Shown: piece after piece, positions 1 to 8,027 of the stretch | How the letters are laid out: each line of letters opens with the position of its first letter | How positions within the stretch are numbered: position 1 is the stretch's first letter | Assembly: GCF_000278725.1 (NCBI RefSeq) | Contig: NZ_ALCA01000110.1 | Location: 1-64,000, forward strand | From: Actinomyces sp. ICM47 | Lineage (GTDB): Bacteria > Actinomycetota > Actinomycetes > Actinomycetales > Actinomycetaceae | Direction: 5' to 3' | DNA: 64,000 nucleotides | Notes under the pieces: model-generated | The model's input: only the letters and a program-made list of their open reading frames with translations | Databases searched by the model: none | What the model was told of the DNA's origin: nothing | Translations under genes and position numbers: made by a program

Positions 1-56
1 GCGGGGCGAGTGGCGAGAGCCGCTCGCCCCGTTTTCTTGGTCGGGCGCGCGCGTCA

Positions 57-96
57 ATACCGGGCAACCGACTGTGGTGTGTGCCAGAGTTGGGGT
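57..96 (+). promoter_or_regulatory. conserved 40-nt upstream element of membrane paralog 1
   Basis: The block ATACCGGGCAACCGACTGT (57-75) and the box TGCCAGAGT (82-90) recur at exactly the same distances before the third paralog (3078-3117) and, more degenerate, before the second (1317-1356). CAGAGT at 85-90 ends 6 nt before the ATG at 97, the geometry of a leaderless -10 box. The block 25 nt upstream of it could be a -35 region or an operator; that is inference. Confidence 0.6.
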
Positions 97-1272
97 ATGG
101 CGGACACGACACCGAACGAGAGCGATGAACAGGCTACGCGGGAAACCTCGCGCCGGTTGTGGAGTGGCGTGCGTGGTTGTTTGCGTCTCGTGCTGGGGCT
201 TTTCCTTGTCCTCGCGGCTCCTCTTCAGCTGGGAATCGCCATGTATGCCCAGGCCCATCACGGGATGGGGGATGCGGTGGAATGGCCGAATTGGACCGGC
301 TGGATCATGGTGTTGTGCGGAATAGGCGTGCTGTGGCACGGTTGGAATCTTCGGTGCTCGGGACGTCAGAAAATGACGTTGATCGCAGAAAAATGGGCGG
401 CCCTGGAGGGACAGCGCGGGCAGGTCGAGCGTGTGTTCTCCTCGCTCGTCAGTGCCGGGCACTACGAGGCCGGTCTGTCAGCGCGCTACGAGCGCGCCCA
501 AGCCGAACACGCCAGGGTCGGCGCTCGAATCGCCGATTACCAGCCACCGGGTTTCTTCGCTTCGCTTAGCGAGACATCAAGAGGCGACGGTGATGAGATT
601 CTTGCGGGCATTGCTCGCTTGGCGGATGCGGATGCCGCAATCATGGCTGCGCGCGACTTCTTCGCGTGTGCGCCCGGCTGGCGCGACGTGTGGAGCAACG
701 AGGTCGGGCCGGTCTTTGAAGACTTGGACGTTCTCGACGACGTCGCGGATACCCTCGAAGGAATGGGCACGGATCCGCGCATCACGGCGGATGTAGAGGC
801 TTTCAGAGAGCGTGTGGGTGATCATAAAGACACTGTGCACGACCTCGGGAAGCGCCTTGAGGGCGGGCAGATCGCTCCCGCCCAGGCGCTGGAAGAACTC
901 GACCGGATCGCCAACGACGCGCGCACGCGCGTTGCCGAGCTCATCGAGGCGACGCTCGCAACCGATGCCTCGTCTCAGGGACGCGAACGTTACGCGAGGT
1001 GGAAGGGCACGGGCATCAGCCTGACCGCGGCTAACGCCGAGTACGACGAAGAGTACTGGAGCGAGGAAGCGGACGCTGACATCGAATACAACCCGGCAGC
1101 CACGATCCGACTGATCACAAACTCCGCAGGCGTTAACCTGGAAGGGCTGCCAGCCCCGGCGTCTGGTGTCCTGACGGCTGGTCGCTCGTTCGTCTATCTG
1201 CTGCCGATGTATCTTGACCGATACCTGACTAAGAATGTGGACGGCAGTGGCGACGCTTCCTCGTCGGCCTGA
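97..1272 (+). CDS. membrane protein, tandem paralog 1 (DUF5129-like, lacks the N-terminal extracytoplasmic domain)
   Basis: This 391-residue protein has two hydrophobic segments (about 24-50 and 66-84), a helical charged region beginning 'AEKWAALEGQRGQVERVF', and a conserved C-terminal region with 'YNPAATIRLITNSAGV'. It is clearly homologous to the next two genes. Those have a domain of about 150 residues between the two membrane segments (motifs 'VHDETGSF' and 'VHLVVLSTD'), which is absent here, as is their Gly/Ser-rich tail. The start at 97 is preferred over an in-frame GTG at 10 because the upstream element shared by all three paralogs lies at fixed distance from this ATG. The family resembles proteins labelled DUF5129 in Actinomyces. 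The function is unknown. Confidence 0.75.
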   Translation: MADTTPNESDEQATRETSRRLWSGVRGCLRLVLGLFLVLAAPLQLGIAMYAQAHHGMGDAVEWPNWTGWIMVLCGIGVLWHGWNLRCSGRQKMTLIAEKWAALEGQRGQVERVFSSLVSAGHYEAGLSARYERAQAEHARVGARIADYQPPGFFASLSETSRGDGDEILAGIARLADADAAIMAARDFFACAPGWRDVWSNEVGPVFEDLDVLDDVADTLEGMGTDPRITADVEAFRERVGDHKDTVHDLGKRLEGGQIAPAQALEELDRIANDARTRVAELIEATLATDASSQGRERYARWKGTGISLTAANAEYDEEYWSEEADADIEYNPAATIRLITNSAGVNLEGLPAPASGVLTAGRSFVYLLPMYLDRYLTKNVDGSGDASSSA

Positions 1273-1316
1273 GCGGACTGAGGCGACATGTCATCCTTGT
1301 TGGTGCAAGCATGAGC

Positions 1317-1356
1317 GTACCGAGCGATTGCGTGGCGACCATGGCACAGTGAACAC
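1317..1356 (+). promoter_or_regulatory. degenerate copy of the conserved upstream element (paralog 2)
   Basis: GTACCGAGCGATTGCGTGG (1317-1335) and TGGCACAGT (1342-1350) match the elements before paralogs 1 and 3 at identical spacing (40 and 15 nt before the ATG). CACAGT at 1345-1350 ends 6 nt before the ATG, again a leaderless -10 arrangement. The central part has diverged. Confidence 0.5.
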
Positions 1357-3021
1357 ATGACTTCTGCGACGACTGATTCGGCACCCGAGGAACGCGGGCA
1401 CATGTCACTGCGAGGCTTCCGGCGCTCGGCGCGAGGGATAGGCCGGATTCTGCTGGGTGTCGTTATGGTGATCTTTGTTCCCGCGTGGCTGGTATTCGCC
1501 GTCGTTGACTACAGTCAGCACACGGTGCTGACAAACGAGCTGGTTGCTCCATCCGTCGACGTGCATGATGAGACGGGAAGCTTCGAGCTGATCGACGGTC
1601 GTACGCTGACAGACACTCTCGGTGGCGTCAGGTTCGCGCGTCCCATTCACCTCGTCATCTTGTCAACGGACGACCTGGTGGGCGGCAACCTCGACGAGGC
1701 GACCCTCACGTACGCGCGGGCGGGGCATCAGGAGTGGATGTCGCCCAGTGGGTATAAGTGGGCCGACGGCTACCTGATCCTGTCGGTGTCGCCGACCCAC
1801 CGTAAGGTGGGGACTTACTTCGGCGAGGACATTGCCCCAGTGTTGTCCGTCCAAAAGGAGATTCAGGACGCTGCGAAGGCTGATTTCCGGGCGGGTCGCT
1901 GGAGTCAAGGAATAGTCGCGGCGGCGACGACGGCAGCTGAGTACATTCCGAGCGAAGCAGGCCGGAGTATTGAGAACAGAGTCATCTGGCCTCATTGGAC
2001 GTGGTGGCTCATCTCGCTTGCGGGTATCGGTGTTCTCGTGCGTGGGTGGAGCCTGCATCAGAAGGTGCAAGATAGCTCAAAACGCATTGCCGAGGCGTGG
2101 AGCGATATGGAGAAGCGCCGCTCAGAGGTGGATCGTACCTTCCACTCGATCATCGATGCGGGCTATTACAACAAGGGGCTGACCGTTCGCTACGGGTGCG
2201 CCAACCAAGAGCGCAAAAGGGTGCGCGAGCGCGTTGCTGTTCTGAAGTCCCCGGGGTTCTTCGGTTCCTTCAGCGCCGAGTCAGCACGCGAGAGAGAAGA
2301 GCTGGCCGCAGACATCGAACGTCTGTCGAGCGCTTACGACGCGATCATCGCCGCGCGTGACTTTTTCGCGCTGGCTCCGGGATGGCATACCCTGTGGGAC
2401 AACGAGGTGGGTCCGGTCTTCGAAGATCTGTTGGCGGCGGACGTCGTCTCGATCAAGGTGCGAAAGCGAGTGAAAAAGCGAGAGGTCGTACGTAAGGTGG
2501 AGGAGCTAAACCGTTGGACGAATGACCAGCGCGACATCATCGTTGGACTCAGGACCAGCCTGGAGCGCGCTGAGGTGAGTCCGGGCGAGGCGCTCTATGA
2601 GCTGGATCGAATCGCGAACGAGGCCCGGGCGCGCCTGACACGGCTCATTGAACAGGCGCTTGATGCTGACACCTCCTCGGTTGGGCGCGAGCGCTACGAG
2701 CGGTGGAAACGCAACAAAGGTGGCACTGTGAGCGCCCATGATGTGCTCTACAAGGGCAGGTATCTCAGTGTCGGGCGCAGCCACGAGTACGATCCCGCCT
2801 CGACGATCCGTCTGACCGCAAATTCTGCGGGCGTGCGCCTCACAGGAAAGGCTGCGGAAAGGTCTGGTCGTTTCCAGGCGAACAACGTGTCCGTCTGGGC
2901 GTATCCGACGTATCTCGACCGCTACGTCGACGACGAACCATCCAGCTCCGCGACCAGCTTCGCGGACTATGGTTCCTCTTCGGGTGGCTTCTCAGGCTCG
3001 GGCTCGTCCTCGTCATTTTGA
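1357..3021 (+). CDS. membrane protein, tandem paralog 2 (DUF5129-like)
   Basis: The protein has 554 residues. An N-terminal membrane segment (about 30-50) is followed by an extracytoplasmic domain with 'VHDETGSF' and 'IHLVILSTDDLVGG'. Its layout recalls the TPM (YgcG-type) domain. A second membrane segment ('WTWWLISLAGIGVLVRGW') is followed by a long charged, probably helical cytoplasmic part and a conserved C-terminal region with 'YDPASTIRLTANSAGV'. The protein ends in a Gly/Ser-rich tail 'SSGGFSGSGSSSSF', as many TPM-domain membrane proteins do. Paralogs flank it on both sides, so the cluster arose by tandem duplication. The role is unknown; a cell-envelope function is a guess from topology. 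Confidence 0.8.
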   Translation: MTSATTDSAPEERGHMSLRGFRRSARGIGRILLGVVMVIFVPAWLVFAVVDYSQHTVLTNELVAPSVDVHDETGSFELIDGRTLTDTLGGVRFARPIHLVILSTDDLVGGNLDEATLTYARAGHQEWMSPSGYKWADGYLILSVSPTHRKVGTYFGEDIAPVLSVQKEIQDAAKADFRAGRWSQGIVAAATTAAEYIPSEAGRSIENRVIWPHWTWWLISLAGIGVLVRGWSLHQKVQDSSKRIAEAWSDMEKRRSEVDRTFHSIIDAGYYNKGLTVRYGCANQERKRVRERVAVLKSPGFFGSFSAESAREREELAADIERLSSAYDAIIAARDFFALAPGWHTLWDNEVGPVFEDLLAADVVSIKVRKRVKKREVVRKVEELNRWTNDQRDIIVGLRTSLERAEVSPGEALYELDRIANEARARLTRLIEQALDADTSSVGRERYERWKRNKGGTVSAHDVLYKGRYLSVGRSHEYDPASTIRLTANSAGVRLTGKAAERSGRFQANNVSVWAYPTYLDRYVDDEPSSSATSFADYGSSSGGFSGSGSSSSF

Positions 3022-3077
3022 GAGTCATAGCGGTCGTGTACGGCGCCCATCAGACTGCTTGACAGAAGGAATGCGAT

Positions 3078-3117
3078 ATACCGAGCAACCGACTGTTATT
3101 CATGCCAGAGTGGAGCC
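3078..3117 (+). promoter_or_regulatory. conserved 40-nt upstream element of membrane paralog 3
   Basis: ATACCGAGCAACCGACTGT (3078-3096) differs by one base from the copy at 57-75. The box TGCCAGAGT (3103-3111) is identical, and both sit at the same distance from the ATG at 3118. CAGAGT (3106-3111) ends 6 nt before the start. A TTGACA at 3059-3064 lies just upstream but at poor spacing. Confidence 0.6.
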
Positions 3118-4821
3118 ATGACATCTATGACACTCGACGGGGCTGACAGGGAAGCGGAGCGTCCACCCGCATCCTTGCGCGCCCTGCGCTTCGTGGCCGG
3201 TCTCCTCCTATTCCTCGTCGCGCCCGTGTGGTTGGGCGCTGCCTACTACGTCAATGTTCATGCGGCACCGAAGCCCAGTGACCCGGTCACGCCCGTCGTG
3301 GAGGTCCACGACGAGACGGGGAGTTTTCGTGACATCGGCGGTCAGCCCCTGAATGCCGTCCTCGAGGACGTTCGTTTCACGCGCGCCGTTCACCTCGTAG
3401 TCCTGTCGACGGATAGTCTCAGCGGCGACGACATGGATCAGGCGGTGGTCACCTATGCGCGCGCCAATCATCCGGAGTGGCTGAGCGCGGGTGGATCGAC
3501 CTGGGCGAATGGGTATGTAATCCTGGTCGTGTCGCCCGCTGATCATATGGTGGGCACCTACGTGGGCGATGATGTCGTTCTTCCCCTGGCTGCTCAGAAG
3601 GACGTCCAGGATGCGGCGAAGGATGACTTCCGCAATGGGCGTTGGAGCGAAGGCATCGTCGCCGCAGTGAACAAGGCAGCGGCGCTGATCCCGGGAGAGA
3701 ACACTCAGCGTCGGGGGAATATCGTTCCGTGGCCTCCCCTTTACGCGTGGACGACGACGGCCGCCGGAATCGTCGTCTGGTTGATCGGAGGGACAGCCCG
3801 CCGTCGGCCAAACGAGGTCGCGAGGCCGCTCTCCGAACAGTGGAACGCTATGGAAAAGCGTCACATCGGGGTCGAGAGTTCCTTTGCTGCGCTCCTCGCC
3901 GAAGGGGGTTATGAGCGTGGTCTGACCGCGCGCTACCAGGCTGCGCGGGCGGAGCGCGAGAAGGTGCGTGCCCGCATCGCCTCGGCTCGGGGGAAACAGG
4001 CGACGATGCGGTCGCTCACCCAAGCCTTTCAGGACCTGTCGGACGCGGATGCAGCAATGGAGGCGGCGTGTGAGTTCTTCGCGCTTTCCCCGAACTGGCG
4101 CAGCGTGTGGGCCAATGAGGTGGGGCCGGTCTTCGAGGATCTGTACGTGGTGGACCTGGTCGCGCGTACGGCTGCGGACCGAACGAACTATCAGCACGTC
4201 ATCACCTCGTATGCCGCCCTCAGCGCGTGGACGAACGAGCAGCGCGTGGCCGTGAAGAACCTGCAAGGCAGCATCGAGCGTGCAGAGGTGACACCTGCCA
4301 CGGCCTTGGAGGGCCTTGACTGGATTGCGAACGAGGCCAGGGGCCGCCTCGCGGTGTTCGTCGAGAACGCGCTGGCGGCCGACACGTCGTGGATGGGACG
4401 CAGGCGCTACTCGCGCTGGCAGGCGGGCAAGGGAGAAAAACTCAAGGACTACGATCTGCGTTACATCGGCACGTACTCTGTCGACGGCTGGTCGCACTCC
4501 TACAATCCCGCTGTCACGATTCGCCTGACAGCGCACTGTGCGGGCATCGACCTGAGTGGAAGCGCAGCCATCCCATCGGGGCTTTTCATGGCCTACAACG
4601 CGCCGGTCTACGTGCCGCCCGCGTACTTCAACCGCTACATCGTCTATGACGGAATCGCGAGATATAGCTTCTCATACGAGACCTACCTGACGTCGCCGGC
4701 AAACCTTGGTACAGCGAATGATTATCGCAACCGTAGTCGTGTGAGCCTCTCGTCCTCCCATTCGCACGGCACGTCGAGTTCGGGTGGCTTCCACGGCTCA
4801 GGCTCATCCTCGTCGTTCTGA
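3118..4821 (+). CDS. membrane protein, tandem paralog 3 (DUF5129-like)
   Basis: This 567-residue member of the tandem family shares every block of paralog 2: a membrane segment at about 28-48, an extracytoplasmic domain with 'VHDETGSF' and 'VHLVVLSTDSL', a second membrane segment near 203-225, and a charged helical part beginning 'SEQWNAMEKRHIGVESSF'. The C-terminal region has 'YNPAVTIRLTAHCAGI' and the tail is 'SSGGFHGSGSSSSF'. It also has an extra Tyr/Ser-rich stretch of about 40 residues before the tail. No catalytic motif is visible. Transcription is probably its own, since the conserved upstream element is repeated here. Confidence 0.8.
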   Translation: MTSMTLDGADREAERPPASLRALRFVAGLLLFLVAPVWLGAAYYVNVHAAPKPSDPVTPVVEVHDETGSFRDIGGQPLNAVLEDVRFTRAVHLVVLSTDSLSGDDMDQAVVTYARANHPEWLSAGGSTWANGYVILVVSPADHMVGTYVGDDVVLPLAAQKDVQDAAKDDFRNGRWSEGIVAAVNKAAALIPGENTQRRGNIVPWPPLYAWTTTAAGIVVWLIGGTARRRPNEVARPLSEQWNAMEKRHIGVESSFAALLAEGGYERGLTARYQAARAEREKVRARIASARGKQATMRSLTQAFQDLSDADAAMEAACEFFALSPNWRSVWANEVGPVFEDLYVVDLVARTAADRTNYQHVITSYAALSAWTNEQRVAVKNLQGSIERAEVTPATALEGLDWIANEARGRLAVFVENALAADTSWMGRRRYSRWQAGKGEKLKDYDLRYIGTYSVDGWSHSYNPAVTIRLTAHCAGIDLSGSAAIPSGLFMAYNAPVYVPPAYFNRYIVYDGIARYSFSYETYLTSPANLGTANDYRNRSRVSLSSSHSHGTSSSGGFHGSGSSSSF

Positions 4822-4878
4822 GCAGAGGAGAGGCCGACCTCCATAGCCGATCTCACGCTCACCTGATGGTGTCCATCT

Positions 4879-4907
4879 TTGAAGGCGTTGGGCTGCTGTG
4901 CCATAAT
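4879..4907 (+). promoter_or_regulatory. rpmE promoter
   Basis: TTGAAG (4879-4884) and CATAAT (4902-4907) are separated by 17 nt, close to the vegetative sigma-factor consensus. The predicted start of transcription lies near 4914, leaving a leader of about 120 nt before rpmE. Confidence 0.65.
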
Positions 4908-4913
4908 GACATG

Positions 4914-5034
4914 TCGGCTTACCGGTTCACCGGCATGCCCCAGGCGCTTGCGCGCGCTGGAGGGCGAATCCCCGTCAGATGCGAGGAACGCTGCATGTCC
5001 GGACCCGGGGCACCAAACGATCCAGGAGAATCCC
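4914..5034 (+). promoter_or_regulatory. candidate L31 mRNA leader
   Basis: About 120 nt separate the predicted transcription start from the rpmE ATG, an unusual length beside the many leaderless genes here. The stretch contains short self-complementary blocks such as ACCGGTTCACCGG (4921-4933). Autoregulatory L31 leaders are known in actinobacteria. I cannot fold or align the sequence, so this is a candidate from position and length only. Confidence 0.3.
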
Positions 5035-5256
5035 ATGCGTAAGGGCATCCACCCCGAATACGTGGACACCGTCGTGACCTGCACGTGCGGCAACTCGTTC
5101 CACACCCGTTCCACGCTCACCTCCGGCGAGATGCGCGTGGACGTGTGCTCGGCCTGCCACCCGTTCTACACGGGCAAGCAGAAGATCCTCGACACCGGCG
5201 GCCGCGTCGCCAAGTTCGAGGCTCGCTACGGCAAGCGCGTGCGCCCCTCGAAGTGA
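5035..5256 (+). CDS. rpmE: 50S ribosomal protein L31
   Basis: The 73-residue protein starts 'MRKGIHPEY' and ends 'YGKRVRPSK', the normal length for the zinc-binding (C+) form of L31. The four zinc ligands C16, C18, C38 and C41 are present ('CTCGN' and 'CSACH'). The start at 5035 follows AGGAGA with good spacing. A terminator follows at once, so rpmE is transcribed on its own even though prfA follows, an order also seen in mycobacteria. The C+ form can act as a zinc store; no zinc-free paralog is visible in this window. Confidence 0.95.
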   Translation: MRKGIHPEYVDTVVTCTCGNSFHTRSTLTSGEMRVDVCSACHPFYTGKQKILDTGGRVAKFEARYGKRVRPSK

Positions 5257-5278
5257 TGAGGGTGAGCGGATAGCTCGA

Positions 5279-5322
5279 CGGCGGTGTCGTCGGCCTGAAG
5301 GCTGGCGGCGCCGCCGCTTTTT
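5279..5322 (+). terminator. intrinsic terminator of rpmE
   Basis: An 11-bp GC-rich stem (5279-5289 with 5306-5316, two G-T pairs) is followed by a run of five T at 5318-5322. It is a textbook Rho-independent terminator between rpmE and prfA. Confidence 0.8.
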
Positions 5323-5354
5323 CAAACGTTTGACTCGTAAGGATGTGGTGAATC

Positions 5355-6449
5355 GTGGCCGCGACGGATGAGCTGGGCGCACTGGGCCCGTTGTTGGAGG
5401 AGTATGCGCAGGTGGAGGCCCAGATGGCTGATCCACAGACGCTGACGAACCCCCAGCTGATGCGCCGCGTCGGTCGCCGGTACGCTGAGCTTGGCCGCGT
5501 CAAGGCCGCTGCTGATCGGCTGAGCACGGCGGCGGGGGACCTTGAGGCTGCCCGCGAACTGGCTGCCGAAGACCGATCCTTCGCTGACGAGATTCCAGCT
5601 CTCGAAGAAGAGGAAGCAGCGGCTCACGAGGCCCTCGTCAAAATCCTGGCTCCTCGCGATCCCGAGGATGCGATGGACGTCATCCTCGAAATCAAAGCCG
5701 GTGAAGGCGGCGAAGAATCTGCGCTGTTTGCCTCCGACCTGGCGCGCATGTACGGCCGCTACGCCGAGGCACACGGCTGGAGCGTTACCGAGTTGAGCGC
5801 GACCCATACGGAGCTCGGCGGTTTCAAGGACATCACGCTTGCGATCCGCGCGAAGGGCACGCCCGCCCCCGACGAGGGTGTGTGGGCCCACCTCAAATAC
5901 GAGGGCGGCGTCCACCGCGTGCAGCGCGTGCCCGTCACCGAATCCCAGGGACGTATCCACACGAGCGCCGTCGGTGTCTTCGTCATGCCGGAGATCGAGG
6001 ACGACGACGAGATCGTCATCGACCCTAACGACCTGCGTATCGACGTCTACCGTTCGAGCGGCCCCGGCGGCCAGTCCGTCAACACGACCGACTCTGCCGT
6101 GCGTATCACCCACCTTCCCTCGGGCATCGTCGTGTCGATGCAGAATGAGAAGTCTCAGCTGCAAAACAAGGAAGCGGCCCTGCGTGTCCTCGCCTCTCGC
6201 CTCGCTGCGGAGGCCCGTGCGAAGAAGGAGGCCGAGGCCTCGGCCCAGCGCCTGTCCCAGGTGCGCACCGTGGATCGCTCCGAGCGCATCCGCACCTACA
6301 ACTTCCCGGAGAATCGCATCGCGGATCACCGTACGGGCTTCAAGGCCCACAACCTCGACGCCGTCCTGTCGGGCGCGCTCGATGCCGTCATTTCCTCCCT
6401 GCAGGAGGCTGATGAGGCCGAACGCCTGGCCGCTGCCGCGAACGCATGA
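5355..6449 (+). CDS. prfA: peptide chain release factor 1
   Basis: The 364-residue protein is a class I release factor that ends translation at UAA and UAG. It carries the catalytic GGQ in '[18 protein letters not shown]' (near residue 238) and the PVT tripeptide ('RVPVTESQ', near 193), the stop-codon recognition motif typical of RF1; RF2 has SPF. The start is GTG with AAGGA about 11 nt upstream. Its stop overlaps the start of prmC in an ATGA, which fits co-translation with the methyltransferase that modifies its GGQ glutamine. Confidence 0.97.
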   Translation: MAATDELGALGPLLEEYAQVEAQMADPQTLTNPQLMRRVGRRYAELGRVKAAADRLSTAAGDLEAARELAAEDRSFADEIPALEEEEAAAHEALVKILAPRDPEDAMDVILEIKAGEGGEESALFASDLARMYGRYAEAHGWSVTELSATHTELGGFKDITLAIRAKGTPAPDEGVWAHLKYEGGVHRVQRVPVTESQGRIHTSAVGVFVMPEIEDDDEIVIDPNDLRIDVYRSSGPGGQSVNTTDSAVRITHLPSGIVVSMQNEKSQLQNKEAALRVLASRLAAEARAKKEAEASAQRLSQVRTVDRSERIRTYNFPENRIADHRTGFKAHNLDAVLSGALDAVISSLQEADEAERLAAAANA

Positions 6450-7327
6450 GCGCGCAGGTGGAGGGTCAGTGGGGACTGCACGAGGCGCGGGCGTGGGCGC
6501 GCGCACGCCTGGACGAGGCCGGGGTTGACTCGGTCGACGCCGACGTGCGCGAGCTCCTCGAGTGGGCGTGCGACGTCACCACGCAGTGGGATCTACCCAC
6601 CGTCCTCGATCCCGAACAGGCGGAGAAGCTGCGCGGCGGCGTAGCAGAGAGAGCCCTGCGTATTCCCCTCCAGCACGTCACGGGACGCATGTTTTTCCGC
6701 TCGCTGGTCCTGACCGCAATGCCCGGCGTGTTCATCGTGCGCCCGGAGACAGAGGTCCTGGCGGGCCTGGCCATTGACGAGGCGCGCTCCGTCGTGGGTA
6801 CCCGCGGCGAGGCGCGCGTCGTCGACCTGTGCACCGGCTCCGGGGCGATCGCGCTGGCCGTTGCCACCGAGGCCGCGCGCACCGAAGTGTGGGCCGTCGA
6901 AAAGGAACCGGATCCTTTCGCCTTGGCCTGCCATAACCGTGACCGTATCGGCGCGCGCGGCGTGCACCTGGAACGCGGCGACGCAACGAACCTAGCGACC
7001 CTCCACTTCCTGAACGGTCTGGTCGACGTGGTCGTCACCAACCCGCCCTATGTTCCAGCCGACGAGATGCCCACCCAGCCCGAGGCCAGCGCCGATCCGC
7101 ATTCGGCCCTCTACGGGGGAAGCGAGGACGGACTGGATATTCCCGCGCGGATCATCCGCCGTGCCCTCACGCTGCTACGGCCTGGCGGCCTGCTCCTGAT
7201 GGAGCACTCGCCCAGCCAGGACGAGGCGCTGCGCGCTTACGCGACCTCTGTCGGAATGGTTGACGCCGCGACCGAGGCCGACTTGACCGGTCGTATGCGC
7301 TTCCTGCGCGCCCGCACGCCCCGCTGA
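6446..7327 (+). CDS. prmC: release factor glutamine methyltransferase
   Basis: PrmC (HemK) methylates the GGQ glutamine of release factors using S-adenosylmethionine. The 293-residue protein has an N-terminal helical domain, a SAM-binding motif '[16 protein letters not shown]' near residue 128 and the substrate-glutamine motif '[13 protein letters not shown]' near 199. Its ATG overlaps the prfA stop by four bases. The pairing of gene and substrate gene is the usual arrangement. Confidence 0.95.
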   Translation: MSAQVEGQWGLHEARAWARARLDEAGVDSVDADVRELLEWACDVTTQWDLPTVLDPEQAEKLRGGVAERALRIPLQHVTGRMFFRSLVLTAMPGVFIVRPETEVLAGLAIDEARSVVGTRGEARVVDLCTGSGAIALAVATEAARTEVWAVEKEPDPFALACHNRDRIGARGVHLERGDATNLATLHFLNGLVDVVVTNPPYVPADEMPTQPEASADPHSALYGGSEDGLDIPARIIRRALTLLRPGGLLLMEHSPSQDEALRAYATSVGMVDAATEADLTGRMRFLRARTPR

Positions 7328-7348
7328 TACCTCGCCCGCGATCCGTGA

Positions 7349-7354
7349 CACAAT
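7349..7354 (+). promoter_or_regulatory. -10 box of leaderless tsaC
   Basis: CACAAT ends 7 nt before the ATG at 7362 and there is no Shine-Dalgarno sequence, so the transcript probably begins at or next to the start codon. Confidence 0.5.
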
Positions 7355-7361
7355 AGCACCG

Positions 7362-8027
7362 ATGAGTACTGAGACGATCCTGAGCGCAACACCGAACCTT
7401 GAGGCCGACGCGCTAGCGCACGCAATCCGCGAACTGAACGACGGCCGCGTCCTCATCGTTCCCACGGACACCGTCTACGGAATCGGATGCGACGCCTCCA
7501 ACCCCGATGCCGTGAGCACGGTGCTGGCCGCCAAGGGGCGCGGTCGTCAGATGCCACCGCCTGTCCTCGTCGCGTCGGTCGACGCCATCGATTCCCTGTG
7601 CGTCGATGTTCCCGACTATGCGCGAGCCCTCGCGCGCGCCTTCTGGCCCGGCGGACTCACGCTCATCCTGCGTGCCCGCCCCGACCTCGGGTGGGACCTG
7701 GGGGAAACCGGCGGCACCATCGGCGTGCGCATGCCGAACCAGGACGCGCTCCTGACCCTTCTGCGTGACTTCGGCCCCATGGCGGTGACCTCCGCGAACC
7801 TGACCGGCCACCCGCCGGCCACGTCAGTCCAGCAGGCCATCGGTTACTTCGGCACCTCCGTCGCGGCCTATCTCGACGGCGGACCCACCCGGGGGACCAC
7901 GGCCTCGTCCATCGTCGACTGTGCCCACGGCGACCCTCGCGTTATCCGCCTGGGGACCATCAGCCTCGCCGACCTGAGCGCGGTCGCCGACATGCCCATT
8001 CGGGAAACGGAGGGACGCCACCCGTGA
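7362..8027 (+). CDS. tsaC: L-threonylcarbamoyladenylate synthase (Sua5/YciO/YrdC family)
   Basis: This 221-residue protein makes threonylcarbamoyl-AMP from threonine, bicarbonate and ATP, the first step towards the t6A37 modification of ANN-decoding tRNAs. The family signature is visible in 'GRVLIVPTDTVYGIGCDA', in 'GGTIGVRMPN' and in 'GPMAVTSANLTGHPPAT'. The C-terminal Sua5 domain of longer homologs is absent, as in the short TsaC type. It follows prmC and overlaps the next gene by a GTGA, so it is probably the first gene of a short operon. Confidence 0.92.
   Translation: MSTETILSATPNLEADALAHAIRELNDGRVLIVPTDTVYGIGCDASNPDAVSTVLAAKGRGRQMPPPVLVASVDAIDSLCVDVPDYARALARAFWPGGLTLILRARPDLGWDLGETGGTIGVRMPNQDALLTLLRDFGPMAVTSANLTGHPPATSVQQAIGYFGTSVAAYLDGGPTRGTTASSIVDCAHGDPRVIRLGTISLADLSAVADMPIRETEGRHP

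Noticed and set aside
5323-5334. CAAACGTTTG palindrome and TTGACT before prfA as a promoter and operator
   Set aside because: TTGACT is only about 20 nt from the start codon, too close for a -35, and a 10-bp palindrome directly after the terminator is weak evidence alone.
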